From: Bacteroidota bacterium
GTDB lineage: Bacteria > Bacteroidota > Ignavibacteria > Ignavibacteriales > Ignavibacteriaceae
NCBI GenBank assembly: GCA_022562275.1
Contig: JADFPP010000021.1
Location: 1 to 47,021 of the forward strand
DNA: 47,021 nucleotides
Direction: 5' to 3'
In this document: piece by piece, positions 26,423-36,795 of the stretch
Position numbering within the stretch: position 1 is the first letter of the stretch
How the letters are laid out: the number at the start of each line of letters is the position of its first letter
Translations under genes and position numbers: made by a program
Notes under the pieces: generated by a model
The model's database searches: none
What the model saw: only the letters and a program-made list of their open reading frames with translations
What the model was told of the DNA's origin: nothing

Positions 26423-28384
26423 TTAATTAAACAACTCCCACGAAATCCCAAATCTTATATTCCTTTCCGGCATTGGATAAAACGGTGTGATGAAATACTG
26501 ATTATTGAACAGGTTCTCCCAGGCAAAGTAAACTATTGCCACTCTTCTTATTTCTCCCGCAAACGTAAAATCTATTTTGTTTGATGCGTCAACATTGATT
26601 TCTCTTCCGGGAATAAAATTCTGTCCGGTGTAATAAAAAACAAAGCCAGCCTTCAATTTTAGATTACCGTCAAAGAACATATCATTTAAATAAATTCCAT
26701 TGATGAACTGGACATCGGGTAAATTTATTAATTTATCCTTTTCTTCTGTGAAATAGTGGGATACATTTGATTCAAATAATATTTTCCAATATTGATAACT
26801 AAATGACAGCCCAATGCCATCTACATTTCCCACCAGAGAAAAATGAACATCGGGGGCAAAGGGAGGTATAAAATGAGAAGGTAAATACAAGTCTCTTCTA
26901 CTAAAATATCTTAACTCTACAAATAAATTTTTGCTCATATATTTACCACCAAGTTCAAGTGTATTTACATTATTATCGCTTTGTCCTTGTGCATAAGAAG
27001 AATAGCCGCCATAAAATGAAAGAGCATTGTTAATAATATACTTGATATCAATTCCATAGCCTGATAAATTATGAACGGTTTCCGGACTAATATATGATAT
27101 GTCTTCATTTGTATATCTATAAAATACAGATGGTATTAAAGTTTTATCCAATAAATAACCGGAAAATATTGCGGCACCGGAAATGTAATTCTTATCCCAG
27201 GAATGCTGCACACTATCACCACCATTAATATTAAGATTATAATGTATGTCACTCTTCTCATAATTTCCTAATACTTGCAGCGATGTAATTCCCCAATTAT
27301 GATTGTAATTTAAAGACACGCCTATTGTCTTGTTCTCATTACTATCTGTAGTGCTGATGGAATCCCGGCTATCTTTTATTTCTATAAAATCGTATTTATA
27401 GTAAGTGGTTAAATCCAATTTAGCATTTGTATAAGGGATGGCATGCATCCTCAAACTAACATTATGATTAAGAACACTTTGAACTTTATTAGGATAAACT
27501 ACAGGCGCAGCTAAATTATCATATAATACTGAGTTAATGTCGCTTGTAAGATTAGAGATGCTGTCCACATCCACACCGCCGTTCAAGCCAACATCAGAAT
27601 CAACAAAGCTGTAATTTGCACTGAGGTTAACTGAATTTGACAAAAAATATTTCAGCTTTGTGTTAACCTGCCAAATACTGTAATCACTGTTAATGTAACG
27701 ATCATCGGCACTTCTGTTCGTTAGATCAAACGATAAATTCCATCTTTTATAAATCCGTGCACTAAACTTTCCATCAATCATTGCTTCGCCATAGGGCCCC
27801 TCATAATATTTTATTCTCGAGTAAGGTTCACGGGAAAGAAAATCTTTCATTATAAAGTTTACTGTTACCGGGTTATTGTATGTACCATATAAAAATCCTC
27901 TGGGGGATGGAACGATTTCTATTGAGTCAATATCCTCGCTCTGTATATGGTTTAAATCCAGTGAATTCGTAAATCTGTTATTCCACAGCACTCCGTCCTG
28001 CAAAAAACTGATTCCGCCATTGCCTACTCCATATATGAAACTTTCATTTGGCTGCCCCATAAATGCAAGGTCTTTTACAAAATTCAATGAATAGGAACGA
28101 AGAAAATCACCGGTGTAACGGTAGTTATAAAAGAGGAAAGAGCGCCGATTAATTAATTTAGAAACATTGGTTAACGGTATTGCCTGCAACGGAATTAATG
28201 TATCCGGGAATACGGTTTCCTCTCTAACCATAGAGGAATCAAGTGCGAAAAGTGAATCATAAGCTGCGTTTACAGAGATTGGATCAACTTTTAAGCTGTC
28301 CGGGATGTTATCTAATGAATCTGATATTTGTGAAAATATGTTCAAATAATTCAGCAGGAAAAATATGGGAAGATACTTTATCAT
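26423..28384 (-). CDS. Outer-membrane protein with TonB-receptor plug domain
   Basis: A 653-residue predicted outer-membrane beta-barrel. A signal peptide starts at M28384 (hydrophobic, ending NIFSQ); a longer frame to 28450 adds 22 unlikely residues. Residues about 70-190 form a plug-like domain (GNGGISFLQDGVLWNNRFT, then SEDIDSIEIVPSPRGFLYG, matching the IERIEVLKGP region of TonB receptors). The rest alternates aromatic beta-strands and ends ...MPERNIRFGISWELFN, with the usual aromatic terminal residue region. No clear TonB box is visible. The substrate is unknown. Confidence 0.82.
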   Translation of the reverse strand: MIKYLPIFFLLNYLNIFSQISDSLDNIPDSLKVDPISVNAAYDSLFALDSSMVREETVFPDTLIPLQAIPLTNVSKLINRRSFLFYNYRYTGDFLRSYSLNFVKDLAFMGQPNESFIYGVGNGGISFLQDGVLWNNRFTNSLDLNHIQSEDIDSIEIVPSPRGFLYGTYNNPVTVNFIMKDFLSREPYSRIKYYEGPYGEAMIDGKFSARIYKRWNLSFDLTNRSADDRYINSDYSIWQVNTKLKYFLSNSVNLSANYSFVDSDVGLNGGVDVDSISNLTSDINSVLYDNLAAPVVYPNKVQSVLNHNVSLRMHAIPYTNAKLDLTTYYKYDFIEIKDSRDSISTTDSNENKTIGVSLNYNHNWGITSLQVLGNYEKSDIHYNLNINGGDSVQHSWDKNYISGAAIFSGYLLDKTLIPSVFYRYTNEDISYISPETVHNLSGYGIDIKYIINNALSFYGGYSSYAQGQSDNNVNTLELGGKYMSKNLFVELRYFSRRDLYLPSHFIPPFAPDVHFSLVGNVDGIGLSFSYQYWKILFESNVSHYFTEEKDKLINLPDVQFINGIYLNDMFFDGNLKLKAGFVFYYTGQNFIPGREINVDASNKIDFTFAGEIRRVAIVYFAWENLFNNQYFITPFYPMPERNIRFGISWELFN

Positions 28385-28617
28385 TAATTTTTTTGGATGA
28401 GAATATTCTATTTTAAAATATAAAAAATAGTTATTAATAGAGTAAGCCACAAAGTGATATTAACCTGAAGTAAAAACCAACCGGCATCTGAACTCCCTTT
28501 CTGGCGGGGACTTCGGAGATATTTTATTTTAGATATATTTCAAAAATTATTTCTTTTAAGAAAAATAATATATATCTTGGCGTCCGTATTTAAACAATTT
28601 AAAAAGGAGTTAACATA

Positions 28618-28929
28618 ATGGCTGCAAAACCAATGACAAAAGGTGATATCGTTGATCACCTGTCAAATAAACTCGGTTCAACAAAAAAACTTGCAAATCA
28701 GTTTTTGGATGAGCTAGTTGGTCTCTCTCATAGAGAAGCGAAAAGAGATTTCACTATTCCCGGACTTGGTAAATTAACTGTTGCAAGCAGGAAGAAAAGA
28801 ATGGGCAGAAATCCTGCAACAGGTGAATCTATGGTTATTCCTGCAAAGAAAGTTTTGAAATTCAAAATTTCAAAGCAAGCTAAAGATGCAGTATTCCCAT
28901 CACAGAAAGTTACCAAGAAAATAAAGTAA
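28618..28929 (+). CDS. HU-family DNA-binding protein
   Basis: Small basic histone-like protein that bends and compacts DNA as a dimer. The 103 residues cover the HU/IHF fold: a helical N-terminal half, GLGKLTVASRKKRMGRNPATGE across the DNA-contacting arms with the intercalating proline in NPATGE, and a C-terminal AKKVLKFK strand. AAGGAG at 28604-28609 lies 8 nt before the ATG, one of the clearest ribosome-binding sites here, fitting high expression. It has its own terminator. Confidence 0.95.
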   Translation: MAAKPMTKGDIVDHLSNKLGSTKKLANQFLDELVGLSHREAKRDFTIPGLGKLTVASRKKRMGRNPATGESMVIPAKKVLKFKISKQAKDAVFPSQKVTKKIK

Positions 28930-28957
28930 TAACTTTTGTAGTTTGAACAATGTTTAG

Positions 28958-28983
28958 AGCCGGGCAAATGCCTGGCTTTTTTT
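28958..28983 (+). terminator. Rho-independent terminator after the HU gene
   Basis: AGCCGGGC pairs with GCCTGGCT (one G-T pair) over an AAAT loop, followed by seven T. It lies 28 bp after the HU stop. From here to 29209 I see only AT-rich sequence with no gene. Confidence 0.85.
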
Positions 28984-29209
28984 ATTAAAACATTCCGAAC
29001 TCCTATTGATCAATTTATATTCAGCTTTGAGTTTTAGCCAACTATAAAATATAAACTTTACATAATTATATTTCTTTTTTTTAAAGTTACTTATTGCCGA
29101 TAGCTATGCATTACATTTGTTTTATATCCTAATCCGGAAGAAAATAATTTTCATTAATTTATCTGATCATTTCATAAATACTTATGCCGCGAGGAATTAA
29201 CTAAACATC

Positions 29210-30532
29210 ATGCGTGTTTTTTCAATCTCTATATTAATGTTATTAATTATATTTGCCTGTGGCGATCAGAATAAAAAATCAATTAACGAATTAGAATTAA
29301 AAATGAATGAAATTGCTGCACAATATGTAAAACTCGTCTTAGAGATTGGAATATACAAACCCGATTATGTTGATGCCTATTACGGACCAGCGGAATGGAA
29401 GCCGAACAAAGCTGATCAAAAAGAAATTGATTCAACCCTTATAAATTCATTAAATAAAAAAACAGACGCCCTGCTTAATAAGTTAGATGCACTTAAAGAT
29501 TACCAGGCAACTGAACTTGAAACATTGCGCTATCGCTTTCTTTATAAGCAAATTCTATCAATTAAAGGAATGATATTTATAATTTCCGGCGGCACATTTC
29601 CGTTCGATAAAGAAGCGAAGATACTTTACGATACCGAGGTACCTCATTATAACAAAGAACATTTTCAAAAGATAATTGATGAACTTAATAAAATTGTTCC
29701 CGGCAACGGTCAATTGTCTAAAAGGTTAAATGATTTTAAAGATCAATTTATTATTCCACCAGATAAACTTGATACTGTTTTTACTGTGGCAATAAACGAG
29801 TGCAGAAAAAGAACATTACAATACATACAACTTCCCGATGAAGAAAACTTTGAAGTTGAGTTTGTTAAGAACAAACCGTGGGGCGCATATAATTGGTATA
29901 AAGGAAACAGCTTCAGTCTTATCCAGGTAAATACTGATTTACCAATGCAGATTGACAGAGTAATCGATTTAGCTGCACATGAAGGTTACCCTGGGCATCA
30001 TGTTTTTAACGCACTGTTAGAAAAGAATTTCGTTAAAGAAAAAGGGTGGATAGAATTTTCGGTGTATCCTCTCTTCAGTCCTGTTTCACTTATTGCAGAA
30101 GGTACAGCTAATTATGGAATTCAGGTTGTTCTTCCCGGTAATGAACAAATAGAGTTTGAGCAAGAAGTATTATTCCCACTGGCTGGAATAAATTCGAATA
30201 ATGCTGATCTTTATTATCGTATTCTTAGTCTGTTGAAAGGTTTAAATTATGCTGGAAACGAAGCCGCCAGAAATTACCTGGATAATAATTGGACAAAGGA
30301 AGAAACGATTGCTTACCAAACAAATTACCAGCTTCTTTCGGAAAAAAGAGCAAAGAAAAAACTTGATTTTATAATGAAGTACAGAAGTTATGTTATTAAC
30401 TATAATCTGGGAGAAGATTTAGTTAAAAGCTATATTGAATTAAACGGCGGTACAGACGATTACCCAAAAAGAAGATGGGAATTATTTGAGCAATTAATGT
30501 CGGTTCCTCAAACACCTTCGGGATTAAAATGA
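29210..30532 (+). CDS. DUF885-family lipoprotein
   Basis: A 440-residue predicted lipoprotein: a short hydrophobic signal ends in IIFAC, with C17 as lipid attachment. The mature part matches DUF885 proteins, which carry the HExxPGHH signature; here HEGYPGHH at residues 257-264. A conserved Glu follows at AEGTANYG. The pattern suggests a zinc-dependent peptidase fold, but activity is unproven for most of the family. It is convergent with the DUF4922 gene, with only 3 bp between the two stop codons and no room for a terminator. Confidence 0.82.
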   Translation: MRVFSISILMLLIIFACGDQNKKSINELELKMNEIAAQYVKLVLEIGIYKPDYVDAYYGPAEWKPNKADQKEIDSTLINSLNKKTDALLNKLDALKDYQATELETLRYRFLYKQILSIKGMIFIISGGTFPFDKEAKILYDTEVPHYNKEHFQKIIDELNKIVPGNGQLSKRLNDFKDQFIIPPDKLDTVFTVAINECRKRTLQYIQLPDEENFEVEFVKNKPWGAYNWYKGNSFSLIQVNTDLPMQIDRVIDLAAHEGYPGHHVFNALLEKNFVKEKGWIEFSVYPLFSPVSLIAEGTANYGIQVVLPGNEQIEFEQEVLFPLAGINSNNADLYYRILSLLKGLNYAGNEAARNYLDNNWTKEETIAYQTNYQLLSEKRAKKKLDFIMKYRSYVINYNLGEDLVKSYIELNGGTDDYPKRRWELFEQLMSVPQTPSGLK

Positions 30533-30535
30533 ATA

Positions 30536-31549
30536 TTATCCAAACTCTTTCTTCAATTCTGTTTTAATATATTCAAGGCTTTCTTTATTTAAGGATACTT
30601 CACTTAATATATTTTTAAGTAACTCCTTATCAATTTTCTCATAATCTTTTTCTGCAGGAGTAATACATACCCCTCCCAGATCGATTGCTGCGGGGCTTAA
30701 TAATATCCGGTTTTCTTCTTCAAGATAATAATGGAAAGACCTGTGTTTGCTTCTCAAAAATATAATTACATTCCAGCCATAATCTTCATAATAATTGCAA
30801 ATAATATTCAGCATTGGTTCTCCCTCCCCAGAATTCAATCTTGTGTAAATTTTATAAACCCGGTTAAATATTTTACTTAACATATTTTCGTCATTCGTTT
30901 CCAAGCTTATAAATCTTCTCAATCCATCATCAATAACCGTTATGGTTCCTATTTCATCTTCAAAAATAAATTCACCGAATTCGTTTTTTAATGAATGAAA
31001 ATCATTCTCAATCGGCATGAACTGTTTTGTGCCTGCCTGAAAGTGTAAATGATCCGGAGCCGATGCCCCGCACCTTGGTCCGTTGTAAATAAGTGAATAG
31101 CCGCCGGACAGGATTTTACTTATTTTTATTAAATCATTAAATGATGATAATATTTCCTGCGGTTTATGAATGATTGATACAATAGTAAAATGTTCGGGGA
31201 AAACCGGATATGGATTAGAAAGCAAAATATAACCCGGTAGTATCTTTATACCTTTTTGTTCTATAGGTAAATTCTCATCACATAAAAAACACTTACGATT
31301 TTGAATTGTGTCTGCATCCACCTTTGCTGAAGTAGATTTAAATCTGCCCTGATTAAACTGAAGTCCTATTTTAAATCCATCAAACCAAAATGATTTTGTT
31401 TTTATAGACGTTAAGTTTTTATAACCCGAATCAAGTTGGCTCCAATCTTTACGTTGTAATCTTAACAACTGTTTTGCTGCATTAACGTAATCTTCTACTT
31501 TTAATAATGCCAGGACATTTTCATTTGTAATAATTCTTGATTCGCTCAA
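30536..31549 (-). CDS. DUF4922 protein, HIT/GalT-like nucleotidyltransferase or phosphorylase
   Basis: A 337-residue cytoplasmic protein of the DUF4922 family, in the histidine-triad/GalT superfamily. It has a CFLC motif (C87, C90) and the catalytic-type segment [13 protein letters not shown] (H167, H169, Q171), resembling GDP-L-galactose phosphorylase and ATP adenylyltransferase active sites. It probably acts on a nucleotide sugar or dinucleotide; the substrate is unknown. The start is TTG at 31549, overlapping the stop of the GT2 gene by 4 nt, so the two are translated together. It lies at the end of the SpoIID-GT4-GT2 cluster. Confidence 0.82.
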   Translation of the reverse strand: MSESRIITNENVLALLKVEDYVNAAKQLLRLQRKDWSQLDSGYKNLTSIKTKSFWFDGFKIGLQFNQGRFKSTSAKVDADTIQNRKCFLCDENLPIEQKGIKILPGYILLSNPYPVFPEHFTIVSIIHKPQEILSSFNDLIKISKILSGGYSLIYNGPRCGASAPDHLHFQAGTKQFMPIENDFHSLKNEFGEFIFEDEIGTITVIDDGLRRFISLETNDENMLSKIFNRVYKIYTRLNSGEGEPMLNIICNYYEDYGWNVIIFLRSKHRSFHYYLEEENRILLSPAAIDLGGVCITPAEKDYEKIDKELLKNILSEVSLNKESLEYIKTELKKEFG

Positions 31550-33030
31550 TTGTTTTCGATTCTCCCTCTTAACTTATTTAACTCTTGTCTTGCTATTATC
31601 TCTTTTGTTCGAATTGAATCCTTGTAGTAATTATTTTCGTTTTGTCTTTCAATACTAAGATCGGCATCAGTATTTCCTTCCCACCTGCGGCACAAATATA
31701 TTGGTTCGTAAATCCTGCCAATTTTATATTCTCTTGAAATAGCTAAAGCAATTGCATAATCTTCACCATAGCTTACGTTTGGAAATTTTATTTTCCGGAT
31801 TATCGGGGTGTAAAAAGCCCTTGGGGCTCCTAATCCATTCACCCTTAACGCATTGTTATGCCCGTTCTTATCAGTCCATTCTTTATGATCAATTATACCG
31901 GGGGGGATCTCTCTCATATTGTAATCGGTTAACTTGTAACTGCCAATTATCATCGCACACTTTTCTTCATAAAATTTGTTAACGATTTTTTGTAAAACAG
32001 TATTATTTATATATAAATCATCGCTATCCAACTGTATTGCAAATCTACCGCATTGTGAATGTGTAATACCTTCATTCCAACACCCACCTATGCCCAGATC
32101 TTTTCGATTCGGAATGATATGAACCAGATTATTTTTTGTTTTCGCAAATTCACTTAGTCTTTCCGTTGTTCCATCGGTTGAATGATTATCAATAATAATT
32201 ATATTAAATGCGAAATCCGTCTCTTGCATCAACGCAGATTCTACAGCTTCTATTATTGTTTTGCTTCTATCTTTAACGGGAATAATAACAGATGCCTCAT
32301 TTTCAAAACTTTCAGTAATAAGATCCACCGTCCCGGTAATGGGTTCCAGATGTGCTTCAATATTTTTCAGGTGTAGAGTTACGGCTTTTTCCATCTCTAT
32401 TTGCATATCACGATTTTGAGGATCGACATAATCAAATTGATTATCACCGGATTTTCTTGTATCAGTTATAGTAGAAGAATAAAGATACTCCGGGGTTCTA
32501 ACTATGGGAAAATTTCTGGATATGTTTAGCATCAAGTTGTAAATCCCGGCATACTTATAATTTGATGCTTCATCAATCGAAGCAACCAAAGCCTTTCTGC
32601 TCAAAAGTATTAATGGTCCAAAATCAAAATCATCTCTTATGCTTCCAGGTTGAAAATCTATAAGAGGATGTGGTGTTTTATTATCATCACTCAGTTCATA
32701 AAAATCTGAATAAATAATCCCGGCACCTGAAGATTCTGCAACCTTTAATTGGCTATCGAGATCAAGTTCATTTAAATCTATAAGTGCGCCTTTAAGTTCC
32801 AACAGTAAAAAATCATCTTCTGTAAATTGAACTATGTAGTTAATAAATTCTGAGGAGAGGGACGAAGAAACTTGTGTGACAGTACAGTTACTAAATTCTT
32901 TATCACAGGAAGCTGCAGAAAATAAATTAATTTTTTGTACAGCCTTAAACTTTCGCAGCATATTTACATTTTCTACTGCAACTTTTTCATATAGTAACGG
33001 GAAAAATGCTGTGATTGTTTTACCAGGCAT
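31546..33030 (-). CDS. Glycosyltransferase family 2 with a second, degenerate GT-A-like half
   Basis: A 494-residue protein. The C-terminal half (about 247-470) is a GT-A glycosyltransferase: [28 protein letters not shown] and the metal-binding DSDD (about 335-338). The N-terminal half (about 50-200) has [16 protein letters not shown] and [16 protein letters not shown], which look like the acceptor half of a GT2 domain without a nucleotide-binding DxD. Only the C-terminal half is therefore expected to be catalytic. It overlaps DUF4922 and is separated from GT4 by a repeat-filled gap. Acceptor unknown; likely a cell-envelope glycan. Confidence 0.85.
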   Translation of the reverse strand: MPGKTITAFFPLLYEKVAVENVNMLRKFKAVQKINLFSAASCDKEFSNCTVTQVSSSLSSEFINYIVQFTEDDFLLLELKGALIDLNELDLDSQLKVAESSGAGIIYSDFYELSDDNKTPHPLIDFQPGSIRDDFDFGPLILLSRKALVASIDEASNYKYAGIYNLMLNISRNFPIVRTPEYLYSSTITDTRKSGDNQFDYVDPQNRDMQIEMEKAVTLHLKNIEAHLEPITGTVDLITESFENEASVIIPVKDRSKTIIEAVESALMQETDFAFNIIIIDNHSTDGTTERLSEFAKTKNNLVHIIPNRKDLGIGGCWNEGITHSQCGRFAIQLDSDDLYINNTVLQKIVNKFYEEKCAMIIGSYKLTDYNMREIPPGIIDHKEWTDKNGHNNALRVNGLGAPRAFYTPIIRKIKFPNVSYGEDYAIALAISREYKIGRIYEPIYLCRRWEGNTDADLSIERQNENNYYKDSIRTKEIIARQELNKLRGRIENN

Positions 33031-33078
33031 ATAATTTTATATAAATAAAATTTAGAGATAAGAACAATTTTTATCTAG

Positions 33079-33224
33079 AGACTTCTAAATTATTCTATTA
33101 CTGTCACTCTGAACGACCTGTCTACCGGAAGTCGGGAGTGAAGAGTCTGTTTTATAATAAAAATCGAGATATTTCTCCCGATAAATCGGGATCAATACGA
33201 CCATGATAAATTTTTCAGAAGTCT
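33079..33224. repeat. MITE-like element between two glycosyltransferase genes
   Basis: AGACTTCT (33079-33086) and AGAAGTCT (33217-33224) bound about 146 bp. Inside are the perfect palindrome CCCGAT-AA-ATCGGG (33177-33190), a degenerate CGGAAGTCGGG arm, and a TGTCACTCTGAACGACC/GTGAAGAGTCT stretch. That stretch resembles a dispersed repeat of the type TGTCATTCTGA...GAAGAATCT, common in genomes of this group. It fills the GT4-GT2 gap and contains no gene. Confidence 0.6.
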
Positions 33225-33227
33225 TAT

Positions 33228-34346
33228 CTAATTACTTTGTTCAATTACTTTTTTATATACATTCAAAACGCGGTCTGTAAGGATTTCAAAATCATAAATA
33301 CATACAGCTCTGGTTCTTGCAGCAAGAGAAAATTCTTTTCTTTTGGTGGAAGAATTTAATAAGAGTTCTACTTGCTTTACTAAATCTTTTTCATTTTTTT
33401 TCTCAAAAAGATAGCCGGTTTTACCATCAACAACTATATCAAGAATCCCATCGGAATTGGTACACACCGAAGGTATACCCATAGACATTGCTTCAACAAG
33501 TGCAATTCCAAATGCCTCTGAATGTGAAGGAAATATAAAAATGTCCATTGCAGATAAAATCTCCGGCGTATCACTTCTGAATCCTGTAAATATTACGTTC
33601 TTTAATGCCAGGTCAATTACCATTTTTTTAATCCCCTCTGCGTATTCCTCTTCTCCTCTGCTTGCTTCACCAGCAATTAAAAATATTAAGTTATCGAATT
33701 TAGTATTTAATTCGACAGCAGCAGATAAAAATTCCTCATGACCTTTCCCTGGAGTGAACCGGGCAAGCATACCGAGAACAATTTTATCTTCTCCGATATT
33801 AAATTCTTCTCTAATCTTTTCTTTATCAACTTTCCCCGCATCAAATTTTTGAGTATTAACTCCATTGGGTAATATAATAATTTTATCTTCTGCCAGCGGG
33901 CATGTTTCAAGCAAATTATTTTTTATCACCTCACTAATAGCAAGCACCACATTCACCCTTTTATAAATAAACCGATGCATAAAATCTTTTTTTATAATGA
34001 ACGATCCAACCTGCTTGGTTAAAAACAACGGGATGCTGCTCCCGGCAAGTTTTAGAGCTGGTACAAGCAGCCATAAATCCTTTGATGCTTGTGTATGAAT
34101 CAGATCATAATTATTGCGCCGTATTAGTAAGCTAATTTTTAAAGATGTAAACGGATGAAAATAACCGGGGGCTTTAACAGGATGAATTATTAACCCAAGA
34201 TTATTTGCTTCAATATGAATTCTACTATCAGCAGAACAGATTAATTCAACAGAATAATTTCTGTTTAGGAGCTGTTTAATTGCGTTGATGGTAAGCATTT
34301 CCATCCCACCCCAGCTTTTAGATAAGCAACTGTAAAGGATTTTCAT
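33228..34346 (-). CDS. Glycosyltransferase family 4
   Basis: A 372-residue GT-B enzyme of the GT4 group. The N-terminal Rossmann domain starts MKILYSCLSKSWGGMEML (glycine-rich acceptor loop); the middle has LPNGVNTQKFD. The C-terminal nucleotide-sugar domain has LGMLARFTPGKGHEEFL and FPSHSEAFGIALVEAMSMGIP, with the two conserved Glu (E..7..E). It probably builds a lipid-linked or surface glycan. It starts 5 bp after the SpoIID gene, so they share a transcript. Confidence 0.93.
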   Translation of the reverse strand: MKILYSCLSKSWGGMEMLTINAIKQLLNRNYSVELICSADSRIHIEANNLGLIIHPVKAPGYFHPFTSLKISLLIRRNNYDLIHTQASKDLWLLVPALKLAGSSIPLFLTKQVGSFIIKKDFMHRFIYKRVNVVLAISEVIKNNLLETCPLAEDKIIILPNGVNTQKFDAGKVDKEKIREEFNIGEDKIVLGMLARFTPGKGHEEFLSAAVELNTKFDNLIFLIAGEASRGEEEYAEGIKKMVIDLALKNVIFTGFRSDTPEILSAMDIFIFPSHSEAFGIALVEAMSMGIPSVCTNSDGILDIVVDGKTGYLFEKKNEKDLVKQVELLLNSSTKRKEFSLAARTRAVCIYDFEILTDRVLNVYKKVIEQSN

Positions 34347-34351
34347 AAACT

Positions 34352-35698
34352 TTAATAAATCCTTTTTAATAACGCATTGGAAAAATAATGGAGAAGAATT
34401 TCATCAAATTGATATCCTTTCTCCGACATCACTGCAGAACCGATTTGACAAAGTCCAACACCATGTCCCCAACCCGCACCGTGAATAATAAACTTTTCAG
34501 GTACATTATCATTTCCAATTTCTTTATCAACCACAAAGGCAGAGCTATACAGATGGGTTGATGAAAGCAGTCTTCTGATTTCCAACTCTTTTCCTACAAT
34601 CAGAGTTTTTTTGCTTCCAACAATTTTTAGTTTAATTAATCTTGCCGATGAACCCCGCTCTAAAGGAATTAAATCCAAAATATCTCCAAAATCAATCCCG
34701 CTTTTCTCTTTAATAATTGATGATAGATCCGCCTGGCTGTATTCAACCTGCCATCGAAAATAATCTGTTGTTTCCTGATCATAATCTACCAGAATTTGTG
34801 AGAGCATGATTTTATCATGAGTATTGCAAAATGATGGCACATTGCCCAGTATCCATTTTCGGGAATTTCTTTCATTTGAAAAGTCGAGATTAAAATTTTC
34901 TGATGGATGAGCATAATCTATAACAGAGATAAGATAAGGTAATTTAACAGGCTCCCAAACATTTTCAAAGTCTTCAGTTACACCTCCACAGGATTTTGAA
35001 TATCTTGTGTCGCAAATCTTATCATCACTCAGTAATACAACTCCCCTTGTTTGGGATACTGCTTTAATGGTTATCTCTGATGTTACTTTTGTAACCCCTT
35101 GAAATCTCTGACAATGATCATCGGCACAAACATCAAAGTTATTGTGTTGTTCCCGGTCATACCATTTAATAATTTCATTTTCAGATTGATAAATAGATCC
35201 ACTTTTTTTTTCTGTTTTAACCGACTTGGATTTTTCCAGTTGAGCCAGCAACCAGCTCCTGGAAACAACTGATAATGCTTTTAAAGATTGTAGTGAACAT
35301 TTGGCATTCATTTCCGACGATATAACCGATACAAGGTAGCCTTCCAAAGGTAATTTATTTATGGCAACCAGTTTATCCCCGTCTCTTATCAACTCAAATG
35401 AATGAATGAATCGCTGCTTCTCGTACATTTGCCAATGAAAATCGATTCCAATTACAACATCATGTATTAAAAAAGATTCTGAATAAGGATCATCGGGTTC
35501 AAAATTAATTGCATCAGCCATTTCAATAGCTGAAGTATTTCCCCTGCACACTATTTTATTATTTTTTACTTCGGCTGTAAATATTCCACTAAAAGTATCG
35601 GTATAACCGGTAACTTTATAATCACCATATAGTTCAAATTCTATTTTTTTCTCGGTTAAAATTCCAACCCTGATTGTTGGTTCTTCCCTGATATTCAT
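34352..35698 (-). CDS. SpoIID/LytB domain protein (possible peptidoglycan glycosidase or amidase enhancer)
   Basis: A 448-residue protein with the SpoIID/LytB domain: LPLEGYLVSVISSEMNA, LKALSVVSRSWLLAQ, RYSKSCGGVTED and the C-terminal GAGWGHGVGLCQIGS...ILLHYFS. In Bacillus, SpoIID is a lytic transglycosylase acting on denuded glycan and LytB an amidase modifier. No clear signal peptide is seen at the ATG (MNIREEPTI), which is odd for a wall enzyme. The N-terminal ~110 residues form a separate beta-rich region. It is first in the minus-strand glycan cluster; relatives occur beside DUF4922 and glycosyltransferases in Bacteroidota. Confidence 0.88.
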   Translation of the reverse strand: MNIREEPTIRVGILTEKKIEFELYGDYKVTGYTDTFSGIFTAEVKNNKIVCRGNTSAIEMADAINFEPDDPYSESFLIHDVVIGIDFHWQMYEKQRFIHSFELIRDGDKLVAINKLPLEGYLVSVISSEMNAKCSLQSLKALSVVSRSWLLAQLEKSKSVKTEKKSGSIYQSENEIIKWYDREQHNNFDVCADDHCQRFQGVTKVTSEITIKAVSQTRGVVLLSDDKICDTRYSKSCGGVTEDFENVWEPVKLPYLISVIDYAHPSENFNLDFSNERNSRKWILGNVPSFCNTHDKIMLSQILVDYDQETTDYFRWQVEYSQADLSSIIKEKSGIDFGDILDLIPLERGSSARLIKLKIVGSKKTLIVGKELEIRRLLSSTHLYSSAFVVDKEIGNDNVPEKFIIHGAGWGHGVGLCQIGSAVMSEKGYQFDEILLHYFSNALLKRIY

Positions 35699-35871
35699 TT
35701 GCTATAGATGTTTTTATACTTTGTGAAACAATTAATGATAATTAATCTACAAAAATTTAAATATAAGCAATTGAACCCTATAATGTTTTGGTCAAAAGTT
35801 ATTAATGGAATCTTATTCCGATTCTTTTTAACTTCATATTCACTTATTAAAACTTCTATCTGCCGGACATT

Positions 35872-36795
35872 ATGAAAAAAATACAAAGAGAGATTGTTTC
35901 CATAATTGGATTCCCTATGGATTTGGGAGCAGGAAGAAGAGGTGTAGATATGGGTCCCTCTGCTCTTAGAATAGCAGGATTACAATCCAAACTTGAAAAT
36001 TTAGGTTACGATGTGAATGATACTGGCGACGTTAAGATAGAAATAATGGAACGCCAAAAAGTTCAGAATTTAAAACTTAAGTTTCTTAACGAGATACTTA
36101 AAACATCAGTTTCGCTCGCTTCAAAAGTAGAAAAGGTACTGGATAAAGGTAATTTTCCGCTATGTTTGGGTGGCGATCATTCTATGGCTCTTGGTACCAT
36201 CGCAGGAATCTCAGCACATTGCAAAAAAAATAAATTAAGACTTGGTGTTATCTGGATTGATGCACATACTGATATGAATACTGAAGAAACTACACCGTCG
36301 GGAAATATACATGGCATGCCGCTTGCGGCATCATTGGGTATTGGTAATGATAAGCTTGTTAATTTATACGGGATCAATCCCAAACTAAAACCTGAAAACT
36401 GTGCCTTAATAGGTATTCGTTCTGTTGATACTGCTGAGAAAATGAATATTAAAAAGTTGAAGATCCCTGTATCTACAATGGCAGATATAGATAAAGTGGG
36501 CATTTATAGGATAATGGTAAAAACACTTAAGCATTTTAAAGAAAGTGTAGATCATATTCACGTTAGTTTTGATGTAGATAGCGTTGACCCTTCTTTGGCG
36601 CCGGGTGTTGGAACACCTATACCGGGTGGATTAAGTTACAGAGAAGCTCATCTTATAATGGAATCTATCGCTGAGTGCGGGTGTATGTCTTCACTGGAAG
36701 TTGCAGAGGTGAACCCGATCTTAGATCACAAAAATAAAACCGCGATTTTTACTACTGACTTAATCGCATCTAGTATGGGACAGAGAATTCTTTAA
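35872..36795 (+). CDS. rocF: Arginase
   Basis: Ureohydrolase that splits arginine to ornithine and urea with a two-manganese centre. Ligands are H103 (LGGDHS), D130, H132 and D134 (WIDAHTD), and D234/D236 (FDVDSVDPS). The N-terminal LGAGRRGVDMGPSALR is typical of arginases rather than agmatinases or formimidoylglutamases. The length of 307 aa is normal. Its TAA overlaps the ATG of the following membrane gene (TAATG). Gene symbol by family resemblance. Confidence 0.92.
   Translation: MKKIQREIVSIIGFPMDLGAGRRGVDMGPSALRIAGLQSKLENLGYDVNDTGDVKIEIMERQKVQNLKLKFLNEILKTSVSLASKVEKVLDKGNFPLCLGGDHSMALGTIAGISAHCKKNKLRLGVIWIDAHTDMNTEETTPSGNIHGMPLAASLGIGNDKLVNLYGINPKLKPENCALIGIRSVDTAEKMNIKKLKIPVSTMADIDKVGIYRIMVKTLKHFKESVDHIHVSFDVDSVDPSLAPGVGTPIPGGLSYREAHLIMESIAECGCMSSLEVAEVNPILDHKNKTAIFTTDLIASSMGQRIL

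Noticed and set aside
28385-28450. N-terminal extension of the TonB-plug protein
   Set aside because: The extra 22 residues precede a good signal peptide that starts at 28384; exported proteins start at the signal.
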